Shown here piece by piece: positions 53,590 through 63,596 of a stretch of 64,000 nucleotides of DNA. Source of the stretch: Grimontia kaedaensis (GTDB lineage: Bacteria; Pseudomonadota; Gammaproteobacteria; Enterobacterales; Vibrionaceae). The stretch lies in contig NZ_CP082275.1 in NCBI RefSeq assembly GCF_023746615.1, positions 3,100,001-3,164,000 on the forward strand, written 5' to 3'. A model generated the notes under the pieces. It was given only the letters and a program-made list of their open reading frames with translations, did no database searches and was not told the origin of the DNA. The number at the start of each line of letters is the position of its first letter. Within the stretch, counting starts at the first letter, position 1. The position numbers and the translations under genes were made by a program.

Positions 53590-53695
53590 AGAAAAGGACC
53601 TAGGTCCTACAGTATTTGAACTGTTTGGCTGAGCCTCTGGCTCTTGCTTCTCCTAGCACCTTCTTTTCCTAGGCCCCTAGGACCTGCTCTTCCTT
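53590..53695. repeat. CCTAGG-type intergenic repeat, copy B
   Basis: Contains GGACCTAGGTCCTACAG, CCTAGCACCTTCTTTTCCT and CCTAGGCCCCTAGGACC. Both arms resemble those of the copy at 38826-38937. It occupies most of the gap between recJ and prfB. Confidence 0.5.
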
Positions 53696-53697
53696 AC

Positions 53698-55425
53698 CTA
53701 AACCGCTGCCATATGTTCAACCATCAACTGCACCGTGCGGTTGCCACGGAACTCATTCACATCGAGGCGATAAGCGACCTCGACCATTTGAACAGAAGGA
53801 TCTGGCCAGCGGTGCAAGTCAATATTGAAGGCGATGGCGTCCACCATTTGTCCGCCCATGACAGGTTCCAACATCATTTTCAGGTGTTTTCCGCCCACCA
53901 GCTTTTGATGTAGCAACTTGAACTTGCCATCAAACAAAGGTTCAGGGAAGCCTTGCCCCCAAGGACCACCAGAACGCAGCGTTTCAGCCACATCCAGATT
54001 GATCTCATTGGAAAGGAGTTCACCGTCTGAAAGCAGTACCCCTTTCAACTCTTCTTCGCTGATGATGTTTTTCACGGCTTCATCGAACAGCTTGGAGAAA
54101 CGTTCAAAGTCCGCTTCGGCGATCGTCAGACCCGCTGCCATGGCGTGACCGCCGAACTTTTTAATCAGGCCCGGGTTTTGCGTATCAATCACATCCAGGG
54201 TGTCACGCATGTGCAGCCCCTGAATAGAACGCGCGGATCCTTTAATGGTGCCTTCACCGCCATCCGCGAAGGCAATCACAGGACGGTGGAACTTGTCTTT
54301 AATACGTGATGCGAGGATACCAATCACCCCCTGATGCCATTCGCGCTGGAACAGTGCAAGGCCACAAGGCAGGCTGCTACCTTCACCAAATTGAAGACGC
54401 TCACAAATCGCCATCGCCTCTTCTTTCATGCCCTGCTCGATTTCCTTACGGCTTTGGTTCAGGGCATCCAGCTCACTTGCCATCTGGCGCGCAGCTTGAA
54501 GGTTTTGACACAGTAAAAGCTCAATACCAAATGACATATCATCCAAGCGGCCTGCCGCATTGATACGTGGCCCCAAGGCAAAGCCGAAGTCACTCGCCAC
54601 CAGCGTCGTCATATTGCGGTTCGCCACTTCAATCAAGGCCTGAATACCCGGTCGACACTTGCCCGCGCGGATTCGCATCAAACCCTGATGCACCAAAATG
54701 CGGTTGTTGGTATCCAGCGATACCACATCGGCCACTGTACCCAATGCGACCAAATCCAACAGTTCCGCCAAGTTCGGCTCAGCCATACCACGCTGGGCAA
54801 ACCAGCCGTTATCACGAAGATGAGCACGCAGTGCCAACATCAGATAAAACGCTACGCCAACACCTGCCAGCGATTTGGACGGAAAGCCACATTCACTGAG
54901 ATTCGGGTTCACCATGGCATCAGCATCCGGCAACACTTCGCCCGGTAAGTGGTGGTCAGTCACGACGACTTGAATATCGCGGGCTTTGGCCGCCGCAACC
55001 CCTTCAATCGAAGACACACCGTTATCCACGGTCATGATAAGCTCCGCGCCTTTGGCCGCAGCTTGCTCTACCACGTCTGGGCTCAAGCCATAGCCATCGT
55101 CAAACCGGTTCGGCACCAGATAATCGACGTTAGTGCAGCCCATCATGCGAAATGCCGTCACTGAGAGCGCCGAGCTCGTTGCGCCATCAGCATCAAAATC
55201 CCCTACCACGATAATGCGTCGCCCTTCTGCCATTGCAGTTGCCAGCAGTTCTACGGCGCGTTCAATACCATGCAGTTCGTTGTAATTCAGCAGCCCGCGA
55301 GCGCTTCGCTCCAGTTCACCTTCAGAGGTGATACCTCGGTTAGCATAAATACGCTGGAGTAATGGCGGAATTGAAGCAGGAAAAGCAGCATCCTGTGCCG
55401 CGTGACGACGTTTAATTTCAATCAT
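53698..55425 (-). CDS. recJ: Single-stranded-DNA-specific exonuclease RecJ
   Basis: A 575-residue 5'-to-3' exonuclease of the DHH superfamily acting in recombination and mismatch repair. Motif I is VVGDFDADGATSSAL, and the DHH motif is in VVTDHHLPGE. DHHA1 (GGHAMAAGLTI) and a C-terminal OB-like domain follow. The ATG at 55425 (MIEIKRRHAAQD) agrees with family starts. The longer frame of 21 extra codons does not. It is followed by prfB across a repeat-filled gap. Confidence 0.96.
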   Translation of the reverse strand: MIEIKRRHAAQDAAFPASIPPLLQRIYANRGITSEGELERSARGLLNYNELHGIERAVELLATAMAEGRRIIVVGDFDADGATSSALSVTAFRMMGCTNVDYLVPNRFDDGYGLSPDVVEQAAAKGAELIMTVDNGVSSIEGVAAAKARDIQVVVTDHHLPGEVLPDADAMVNPNLSECGFPSKSLAGVGVAFYLMLALRAHLRDNGWFAQRGMAEPNLAELLDLVALGTVADVVSLDTNNRILVHQGLMRIRAGKCRPGIQALIEVANRNMTTLVASDFGFALGPRINAAGRLDDMSFGIELLLCQNLQAARQMASELDALNQSRKEIEQGMKEEAMAICERLQFGEGSSLPCGLALFQREWHQGVIGILASRIKDKFHRPVIAFADGGEGTIKGSARSIQGLHMRDTLDVIDTQNPGLIKKFGGHAMAAGLTIAEADFERFSKLFDEAVKNIISEEELKGVLLSDGELLSNEINLDVAETLRSGGPWGQGFPEPLFDGKFKLLHQKLVGGKHLKMMLEPVMGGQMVDAIAFNIDLHRWPDPSVQMVEVAYRLDVNEFRGNRTVQLMVEHMAAV

Positions 55426-55548
55426 GGAGAGAACCTGTGAGTCATCGCTTATACCGATGAGCATTAAGAATGCGGATTGAGCCTCCATTTTAGCGGGTGG
55501 TTTTCAAAGCGGAAGACTTTGGAACTGAATGCTGTGAAGACAGAAAGA

Positions 55549-55576
55549 AAAAAGCGCCATCAAGTCGGCGCTTTTT
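55549..55576 (-). terminator. Terminator after dsbC
   Basis: On the minus strand AAAAAGCGCC / GGCGCTTTTT, 13 bp past the dsbC stop. Confidence 0.85.
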
Positions 55577-55588
55577 GAGAAAAAATAT

Positions 55589-56329
55589 TTAACCTTTGAA
55601 TTTCTGTTCAAGATTCTGCAGCAAACCCTTTGCAGGGAGATAGCCGCCCAAAAGCGTGCCATCTTCAAGCATAATGGCAGGTGTACCCGTCACACCCATT
55701 GCGTTGCCCAATGCCATATGGCGACGGACAAGATCCGTGCACTGTTTGCTGTCCTCATCGAAGTTGCGCGCTTTTGCCAGGTTCATAGCGTCCAATTTGT
55801 CATCTGCACACCAAATGGCACTCATTTGGCCGATGTTTGGGGAACGCTCCCCCGAGCGAGGGAATGCCAGATAACGAACGGTAATCCCCAGATCGTTGTA
55901 TTCCTTCATTTCACTGTGGAGCTTCATGCAGTAACCACAAGTGGTATCTGTAAACACGTTAACCACGTATTTCTCGTCTTTCGCCGGATAGACAATCAGT
56001 TCTTTTTCAACATCCGCTTCTTCAAACAGCTTTTTATTACGCTTCGCCTGAGTGATTTCAGTCAGGTTGATAGATTCCGTTGGCGTGGTATGGAAAAGCT
56101 GGCCGTAAATAAAGTAAGAGCCATCTTTATTGGCGTAAACTACGCCACCATTCGTCACGACTTCGTAAAGGCCTTCAACCGGCGCTTTTTCAATAGTTTC
56201 AACATTCAGGCGGTATTTAGCCAGTACATCAGCAATTGCTGCTTTATCTGCTCCATTAGCAGCCTGTGCGCCAAAAGACAACATAACAGAGGCAATCAGA
56301 GTACGCGCCATCAGTTGTTTAAAATTCAT
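55589..56329 (-). CDS. dsbC: Periplasmic disulfide isomerase DsbC
   Basis: A 246-residue protein with a signal peptide (cleavage near AQA, residue 23), an N-terminal dimerisation domain and a thioredoxin domain with active site CGYC at residues 131-134. A second cysteine pair (174 and 197) is the structural disulfide. The cis-proline loop GVTGTPAIM is present. It rearranges wrong disulfides in secreted proteins and is kept reduced by DsbD. It lies between xerD and recJ, as in E. coli. Confidence 0.97.
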   Translation of the reverse strand: MNFKQLMARTLIASVMLSFGAQAANGADKAAIADVLAKYRLNVETIEKAPVEGLYEVVTNGGVVYANKDGSYFIYGQLFHTTPTESINLTEITQAKRNKKLFEEADVEKELIVYPAKDEKYVVNVFTDTTCGYCMKLHSEMKEYNDLGITVRYLAFPRSGERSPNIGQMSAIWCADDKLDAMNLAKARNFDEDSKQCTDLVRRHMALGNAMGVTGTPAIMLEDGTLLGGYLPAKGLLQNLEQKFKG

Positions 56330-56436
56330 AGTGTTCAGATCCTGAAAAATGGGTTTGCGGGCAAACTATCACTCACTCAGACCGGACAGTGACGAAATAA
56401 ATCCCAAGTGCGATAAAAAAACGCCCGTTCGTCTCA

Positions 56437-57333
56437 TTATGCCCGAGGATGGTGCTCCTGATGCAACTGTTTTAATCGCTCAGTCGCGACGTGAGTATAA
56501 ATTTGCGTGGTCGACAGGTCACTGTGCCCCAACAACATTTGCACTACACGTAAATCTGCACCGTGGTTCAGCAGGTGCGTTGCAAAAGCATGGCGCAAAA
56601 CGTGTGGCGAAAGCATGTCACCATCAATGCCTGCCAGCGCCGCATAAAATTTAATGCGGTGCCAGAAAGTCTGACGGGTCATCATCCGGGCGCGGCGACT
56701 AGGGAAAAACACATCCGAGCTTTGCTCACCGAGCAATGCAGGGCGACTGTGCGCCATATAACGCTCCAGCCAGTCAATCGCCGCTTCCCCCATCGGTACC
56801 AGACGCTCTTTTCCACCTTTACCAATAACACGCACTACGCCCTGACGCAGGCTGACGTTTTCAGTGGTCAGGCTAATAAGTTCAGTCACGCGAAGACCTG
56901 TGGCGTACAGCAACTCCATCATGGCTTTATCGCGAAGCTCGATAGTGTCTTCCACATCCGGCGCATCCAATAGCGCTTCCACCTGCTCTTCCGACAAATC
57001 TTTTGGCAGGCGCTTAGGCAATTTGGGGCTGATCAATGTGGCCGTTGGGTCATCTTCACGCTGCTTTTCGCGGTAAAGGTATTGGAAAAGACGACGCATT
57101 GCAGAGAGCATACGGGCGCGGCTGCTTTGCTTGTAATCCTGATCAAATAACCAATGCTGATAATCCTGCAGTTTGGACGATGTCACCTTCACCAGAGCCA
57201 CACTGTCATTATCCAGCCACTGGCAAAGTTTGGTCAGATCGTTTCGATATGAGGCCAGGGTGTTCTCAGATAACCCCCGCTCCATCCACATAGCATCCAA
57301 AAACTGCTCTACCAACGCCGCGTTTTGTTCCAC
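56437..57333 (-). CDS. xerD: Site-specific tyrosine recombinase XerD
   Basis: A 298-residue recombinase that, with XerC and FtsK, resolves chromosome dimers at dif. The N-terminal core-binding domain precedes the catalytic domain with Arg148, Lys172, His244, Arg247, His270 and Tyr279 all present (LRVTEL, SPHVLRHAFATH, LGHSDLSTTQIYTHV). Their positions equal those in E. coli XerD. It starts the xerD-dsbC-recJ-prfB-lysS series, though with terminators in between. It is divergent from fldB. Confidence 0.98.
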   Translation of the reverse strand: MEQNAALVEQFLDAMWMERGLSENTLASYRNDLTKLCQWLDNDSVALVKVTSSKLQDYQHWLFDQDYKQSSRARMLSAMRRLFQYLYREKQREDDPTATLISPKLPKRLPKDLSEEQVEALLDAPDVEDTIELRDKAMMELLYATGLRVTELISLTTENVSLRQGVVRVIGKGGKERLVPMGEAAIDWLERYMAHSRPALLGEQSSDVFFPSRRARMMTRQTFWHRIKFYAALAGIDGDMLSPHVLRHAFATHLLNHGADLRVVQMLLGHSDLSTTQIYTHVATERLKQLHQEHHPRA

Positions 57334-57443
57334 GATTCACTCACTTAAGTTCGATTGTTGCTTATCTCAAACTACCTAACCCCCGCATGAATGCAAGGTT
57401 TACCCTGATTAAGCAAAACGATTGCATCAAAATACGCCAAATT

Positions 57444-57479
57444 CTCGTGGTTTACGGGGTAGAGATACAACGCCACGAG
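57444..57479. repeat. Inverted repeat before fldB
   Basis: CTCGTGG (57444-57450) and CCACGAG (57473-57479) could form a 7-bp stem over 22 nt in the fldB leader. The role is unknown. Confidence 0.4.
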
Positions 57480-57516
57480 GAGTAGAATCCCCACGACGCA
57501 ACAGCAGGAAAAGCAC

Positions 57517-58035
57517 ATGAAAATAGGTTTGTTTTACGGCTCCACTACCTGTTACACCGAAATGGCGGCGGAAAAAATCCGCGATATCCTGGGTGACGAC
57601 TTGGTGGATATTCACAACATCAAAGAAACGCCGGTTGACCAAATGAATCAGTACGATTTGCTGTTGCTGGGCATTTCCACCTGGGACTTCGGCGAGTTGC
57701 AGGAAGACTGGGAAGCGGTGTGGTCACAACTTAATGGCCTGAACCTGCAAGGTAAAGTCGCTGCCCTTTTCGGTCTTGGCGATCAGGAAGGATATGCCGA
57801 ATGGTACCTTGATGCCATGGGCATGCTACATGATGAACTACTGCCAACCGGCCTGAAATTTATCGGCTACTGGCCAAATGAAGGTTATACCTTTGAAGCA
57901 TCAAAAGCGCTGACCGAAGATAGTAAACAGTTTGTCGGACTGGCATTGGATGAAGACAGCCAATACGAGCTGAGTGATGAGCGCATCGCTACCTGGTGTG
58001 AGCAGGTGTTGGTTGAGTTTCAGGAAACGCTATAG
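57517..58035 (+). CDS. fldB: Flavodoxin FldB
   Basis: A 172-residue long-chain flavodoxin. The FMN phosphate loop is GSTTCYTEMAA and the isoalloxazine loops are GISTWDFGELQEDW and GLGDQEGYAEWYLDAMG. It carries electrons at low potential in the cytoplasm. Position next to and divergent from xerD is the conserved fldB locus, which distinguishes it from fldA. Confidence 0.93.
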   Translation: MKIGLFYGSTTCYTEMAAEKIRDILGDDLVDIHNIKETPVDQMNQYDLLLLGISTWDFGELQEDWEAVWSQLNGLNLQGKVAALFGLGDQEGYAEWYLDAMGMLHDELLPTGLKFIGYWPNEGYTFEASKALTEDSKQFVGLALDEDSQYELSDERIATWCEQVLVEFQETL

Positions 58036-58068
58036 CCCCTGAACTTGCAAGCCGCCTTTCATACATAA

Positions 58069-58097
58069 AAAAAACCACCGCATCCGGTGGTTTTTTT
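58069..58097. terminator. Bidirectional terminator between fldB and brnQ
   Basis: A-run, CCACCG-CATC-CGGTGG, T-run between convergent genes. Confidence 0.9.
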
Positions 58098-58116
58098 GTA
58101 TTCCAATGACTTTGCT

Positions 58117-59421
58117 TTACGCGTGTGACGTTTCGTCTTTACGCTTACCCGCAAAGCTTACTACTACCAGCGCAATTGCCGTTGGCAGCAGCCATGCCAT
58201 GCCATAGTCAAACAGTGGCAGCACTTTCAGCGCAGACACATCAACGCCCGCGACTTTCGCCGCATCCAACAGCGCGAACACCAGAGACACACCCAGTACC
58301 ACGCGGTATGCCAGTTGTGGGTTAGGCATAAAGCGGCGCAGGAACGTCAGAGCAATCAGTGCAATCGCAACCGGGTACAGTGCAAACAGGACAGGAACAG
58401 ATATGGCGATCAACTGGTTCAGGCCAACGTTCGCTACCACTGCACAAGCAATAGACAGGATAACGACCCATTGACGGTAAGTGATATTGGTCAGAGTACT
58501 GAAGTAATCAGAGCACGCTGAAACTAGACCAATAACCGTCGTCAGACACGCCAGTACAATGATGGTCGACAGGATGATTTGACCAGCAGGGCCAAACAGC
58601 GCCAACACGTAAGCTGACAGAATCGCACCACCGTTTGCCGCGCCCGGTGCCACCCCCGTCGCTGTCGCACCCAGATAGAACAGAGAAACGTAAACAAATG
58701 CCAGACCTGCGGCTGCAATCACACCTGCATAAATCAGGTACTGACAGGTTTTCGCCTGATCAGTCACGCCTTTCTTACGGATAACATCAACAATCAACAT
58801 ACCGAACATCAGTGCGGCGAAGGTATCCATGGTGTTGTAACCCTCAAGGAAACCTGTCGTGAAGGCCTGACCCACATACGCACCCTGCGCTGCCACGATA
58901 TCGCCTTGTGGGTTCACCACGACTGCAATCGCCAGTACTGCCAGTGCCGCAAACAGCGCAGGCGTCAGCAGCTTACCAATAGTGTCGATAAGCTTGCCTT
59001 GAGACAGGGAGAAGAACATTGCGATGGCAAAGAACACCACCGAGAAAAGCGACAATTCGAATTGGCCCGGTGCATTCAGGAAAGGCTTAAAGCCCATCTC
59101 ATAGGCCACCAAACCCGCACGTGGCGCTGCAAAAGCAGGACCGATAATAATGAAAATCAGCACCGCCATCAGTGTTGCCACTGACGCTGGAAGATCGCGG
59201 GTCAGGCCTTTCCAGCCGCCACCGGCCACAGCAACCGCAACGATACCAATAAGAGGAAGGCCTACAGCAGTGGTCAAAAAGCCAAGCATTGCAGAAAAGG
59301 TGTGTTCACCAGCCAGAAAGCCCGCCAGAGGAGGAAAAATGATATTTCCGGCCCCGAGGAAAAATGCAAAGGTCATAAACCCTAGCGCGAGTATATCGCT
59401 AACCTTTAAACTCTCTTTCAC
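58117..59421 (-). CDS. brnQ: Branched-chain amino acid Na+/H+ carrier BrnQ
   Basis: A 434-residue LIV-II family transporter with about 12 membrane segments. The N-terminal signature LALGFMTFAFFLGAGNIIFP is clear. It takes up Leu, Ile and Val with Na+ or H+. The C-terminus is short and charged (FAGKRKDETSHA). The long upstream gap carries two perfect palindromes that may be operators. Confidence 0.94.
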   Translation of the reverse strand: MKESLKVSDILALGFMTFAFFLGAGNIIFPPLAGFLAGEHTFSAMLGFLTTAVGLPLIGIVAVAVAGGGWKGLTRDLPASVATLMAVLIFIIIGPAFAAPRAGLVAYEMGFKPFLNAPGQFELSLFSVVFFAIAMFFSLSQGKLIDTIGKLLTPALFAALAVLAIAVVVNPQGDIVAAQGAYVGQAFTTGFLEGYNTMDTFAALMFGMLIVDVIRKKGVTDQAKTCQYLIYAGVIAAAGLAFVYVSLFYLGATATGVAPGAANGGAILSAYVLALFGPAGQIILSTIIVLACLTTVIGLVSACSDYFSTLTNITYRQWVVILSIACAVVANVGLNQLIAISVPVLFALYPVAIALIALTFLRRFMPNPQLAYRVVLGVSLVFALLDAAKVAGVDVSALKVLPLFDYGMAWLLPTAIALVVVSFAGKRKDETSHA

Positions 59422-59730
59422 TTCGTACTACCTATGTGTGTTTGCTTAATAATTGTGTAATCAACCGGTTAGCCTTTTGGTTATTTTTACTGCGCAATAC
59501 CGATTGCGCAGAATAATGACGAAGTTTCACCGCACAGACAATAGAGCATTAAAAAATAGATTATAAATCTATTTTTTAATTATTAATTGGTAATTACAAC
59601 CAAACATTAACCTTTAAACGATACATATTAAAGATATTAAACGCTATAACCCATAACGTAGCAGTAACATAATTATCTATTTTTTAAGCAGTTATCGACA
59701 ATGACAACGAGTAGAGATCAAGAGGGTACC
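59422..59730. promoter_or_regulatory. brnQ-trmN6 intergenic region with two perfect palindromes
   Basis: CTGCGCAAT-ACCG-ATTGCGCAG (59490-59511) is a perfect 9-bp stem. AAAAAATAGATT-ATA-AATCTATTTTTT (59551-59577) is a perfect 12-bp stem. Both lie between divergent genes. The remaining sequence is AT-rich and has no supported ORF. Confidence 0.5.
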
Positions 59731-60435
59731 GTGAGTAAAGGCTTCAGATTCAAGCAATTTACTGTCGAAGATAGAGGCTGTGGCATGCCCGTCAGCACGG
59801 ATGGCGTGCTGCTTGGCGCTTGGGCTGAGGCGGGAGAGTCTGATGAAGTGCTCGACATTGGTACGGGCTCTGGCTTATTGGCACTGATGATGGCGCAGCG
59901 ATTTCCCGCAGTTAAAATCACCGCGCTGGATATCGATGAACACGCCGCCAACACAGCGCAGTTCAATTCAGAACAATCTGCTTGGGCAGATCGGATAAAT
60001 GTGCTGCATCAGGATATTGACGAGTGGGAAAAACCGCTGCAGTTCAATACTATTATCTGCAATCCCCCTTACTTTAACTCCGGCGAGCAAGCAGGCGATT
60101 CTCGGCGAGCCACTGCGCGCCACACCGACACCCTTTCTCACGACACCTTATTAAAAGTGATAAAGACTCGACTTTTACCCAACGGACAGGCGCATTTGAT
60201 CTTACCTTCAGTGGAGGCTGATGCCTTGCTGGCGAAAGCCAAAGAGTATGGACTTTATTGCCAACGGCTGTTGAACGTACAACCAACCGCCAACAAACCG
60301 GTGAGTCGAAAGTTGATGTCGCTATCGAATCAGGAAGAACATGGTTTAGATGCCAAAACCTTGGTGATCCAGGCGGCGGGAGGCTATACAAACGACTTTA
60401 TTTCGCTCACAAGAGATTTTTACCTCAAGATGTGA
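59731..60435 (+). CDS. trmN6: tRNA1(Val) adenine-37 N6-methyltransferase TrmN6
   Basis: A 234-residue class I SAM methyltransferase (YfiC) modifying A37 of tRNA-Val. Motif I is LDIGTGSGLLALMMAQ and the catalytic motif is CNPPYF. I prefer the GTG at 59731 (MSKGFRFKQF) because GAGGG lies 6 nt upstream and homologues begin there. An in-frame ATG at 59701 lacks a ribosome site but cannot be excluded. It is followed by srmB, as in E. coli, where the two genes are neighbours. Confidence 0.93.
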   Translation: MSKGFRFKQFTVEDRGCGMPVSTDGVLLGAWAEAGESDEVLDIGTGSGLLALMMAQRFPAVKITALDIDEHAANTAQFNSEQSAWADRINVLHQDIDEWEKPLQFNTIICNPPYFNSGEQAGDSRRATARHTDTLSHDTLLKVIKTRLLPNGQAHLILPSVEADALLAKAKEYGLYCQRLLNVQPTANKPVSRKLMSLSNQEEHGLDAKTLVIQAAGGYTNDFISLTRDFYLKM

Positions 60436-60495
60436 TGATCGTACTTGAATTAGTCTCTATAATTCGCCCCCTAACTTTGAGTGGAGAAACAACGC

Positions 60496-61737
<1,242 letters not shown>

Positions 61738-61775
61738 TCAAGCTTTTACTGGATTTTCAATTTAATTAACGTTAG

Positions 61776-61803
61776 AAAAGGAGGCGAAAAGCCTCCTTTT
61801 TTA
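61776..61803 (+). terminator. Terminator after srmB
   Basis: AAAAGGAGGC-GAAAA-GCCTCCTTTT followed by further T, about 40 bp past the stop. Confidence 0.9.
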
Positions 61804-61883
61804 TTTGTTTGCGATCAGTCGCAGAGAAATATTCTAGTTTGCTAATGGAGGGCAGACTAAAGATCGGGCTCACAATCCGTCAC

Positions 61884-61912
61884 ATTGACAACACAAAATG
61901 TTAACAATATGT
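61884..61912 (+). promoter_or_regulatory. Candidate promoter before the AGCS symporter gene
   Basis: TTGACA at 61884-61889 and, 17 bp on, TATGTG. The -10 is poor. No glycine riboswitch is seen in the leader. Confidence 0.4.
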
Positions 61913-61984
61913 GTCATTTTCGGATTATCCTGCCGTTTGATAAAAAATCATCTATCCAATATTTTTTATTTGAGGGATCTTGTA

Positions 61985-63526
61985 ATGCAATCTGTTGTTG
62001 ATTTTTTAAACAGCATTATCTGGAGTCCAGTGCTTATTTACACCTGTTTGGGTGCTGGCCTGTTCTACTCCATCGTAACGCGCTTTGTTCAGGTTCGTCA
62101 GTTCAAAGAAATGACTCGCCTGCTGTTCTCTGGCAAAAGTTCTGAGAAAGGTATTTCGTCTTTCCAGGCGCTGGCCGTTTCACTCTCAGGCCGTGTTGGT
62201 ACCGGTAATATCGCAGGTGTCGCTGCAGCGATCGGTTTCGGTGGTCCGGGTGCCGTTTTCTGGATGTGGGTTGTTGCCTTCCTTGGCGCTGCAACGGCTT
62301 ACACTGAATCTACCCTTGCGCAAATCTACAAAGAAGAAGACAAAGGTGAATTCCGTGGTGGTCCGGCTTACTACATCGAGAAAGCGATGGGTCAGAAGTG
62401 GTACGCATGGATTTTTGCCATCGCAACTATCTTTGCCTGTGGTGTTCTGCTGCCGGGCGTACAGTCAAACAGTATCGGTAACGCCGTTGAAGCCGCATTC
62501 GGCTCTGGTGAAATGATTGAAACCGCGATTGGCACCTACAGCCTGGCGAAAATCATCACCGGCACCCTGATCTCCATTTTGCTTGGTTTCATCATTTTTG
62601 GTGGCGTGAAGCGAATCGCGAGCTTTACTCAGGTCGTCGTGCCTTTCATGGCTTTGGCTTACATCATCATCGCATTCGTTATCATTGCGCTGAACATCAC
62701 TGAAATCCCAGGTATCGTTGCGATGATCATTGGCGACGCATTCACCCCTATGGCAGGTGTTGGTGCGGCTATTGGCTGGGGTGTTAAGCGTGGTGTTTAC
62801 TCAAACGAAGCGGGTCAGGGTACAGGCCCACACGCAGCGGCAGCTGCAAACGTTCAGCACCCTGCGCAACAGGGTCTGGTTCAATCCTTCTCTATCTACA
62901 TTGATACCCTGCTGGTATGTTCTGCCACCGCGTTTATGATCCTTATCACTGGCGCCTACAACGTTCACGGTGCTGGCGAAGCCTTCATCATCCAAAACGT
63001 TGCAGCAGACATTGCTGCGAATGGTCCAGTCTTCACCCAGATGGCAATTGAAAGCACCATGCCGGGTTGGGGCAAACCGTTCATTGCGATTGCATTGTTC
63101 TTCTTTGCGTTCACCACGATTCTGGCTTACTACTACATCGCAGAAACCAACGTGGCATACCTGCGCCGTACCATCAAACTTCCAGGCATGATGTTTGTGC
63201 TGAAAGTGATTCTGATGGCAGCGGTATTCTACGGCACCGTGAAAACCGCCAACCTCGCGTGGGCGATGGGTGATGTGGGTGTGGGTCTGATGGCTTGGCT
63301 GAATATTGTAGGCCTTGTGATCATCTTCTTCCTGAGCAAGCCTGCCCTTAAAGCGCTACATGATTACGAGCGTCAGCAGAAAGAAGGCGTGGAAGAATAT
63401 ACCTTCGATCCTGTGAAGCTTGGCATAAAGAACGCTGACTACTGGGAGCGTCGTCTGGCACGTCGTACTCAAGACAGCGAAGCTTCGGATGAAGTCTCCG
63501 GTAAGCCAGTCAATCCAACGGCTTAA
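61985..63526 (+). CDS. Alanine/glycine:cation symporter (AGCS family)
   Basis: A 513-residue inner-membrane protein with about 11 segments, importing alanine or glycine with Na+. Family signatures are SLSGRVGTGNIAGVAAAIGFGG, given in part as GRVGTGNIAGV, then GPGAVFWMW and GVKRGVYSNEAGQGTGPHAAA in parts. The ATG at 61985 (MQSVVDFLNSII) follows GAGGGATCTTGTA. The 29 extra codons upstream overlap the likely promoter and are rejected. The C-terminal tail (ASDEVSGKPVNPTA) is polar. Substrate choice between Ala and Gly is not determined. Confidence 0.93.
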   Translation: MQSVVDFLNSIIWSPVLIYTCLGAGLFYSIVTRFVQVRQFKEMTRLLFSGKSSEKGISSFQALAVSLSGRVGTGNIAGVAAAIGFGGPGAVFWMWVVAFLGAATAYTESTLAQIYKEEDKGEFRGGPAYYIEKAMGQKWYAWIFAIATIFACGVLLPGVQSNSIGNAVEAAFGSGEMIETAIGTYSLAKIITGTLISILLGFIIFGGVKRIASFTQVVVPFMALAYIIIAFVIIALNITEIPGIVAMIIGDAFTPMAGVGAAIGWGVKRGVYSNEAGQGTGPHAAAAANVQHPAQQGLVQSFSIYIDTLLVCSATAFMILITGAYNVHGAGEAFIIQNVAADIAANGPVFTQMAIESTMPGWGKPFIAIALFFFAFTTILAYYYIAETNVAYLRRTIKLPGMMFVLKVILMAAVFYGTVKTANLAWAMGDVGVGLMAWLNIVGLVIIFFLSKPALKALHDYERQQKEGVEEYTFDPVKLGIKNADYWERRLARRTQDSEASDEVSGKPVNPTA

Positions 63527-63546
63527 TCGAGATTATTGAGATACAA

Positions 63547-63572
63547 AAAAGGTTAGCCTCGGCTAACCTTTT
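63547..63572. terminator. Bidirectional terminator between the symporter gene and yaaA
   Basis: AAAAGGTTAGCC-TC-GGCTAACCTTTT between convergent genes. Confidence 0.9.
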
Positions 63573-63596
63573 CTTTTTAATGACTTTAAATCGCGA

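Noticed and set aside
61804..61984. Glycine riboswitch upstream of the AGCS symporter
   Set aside because: Glycine riboswitches precede such genes in some Vibrio, but the gap is short and lacks the conserved glycine-aptamer core.
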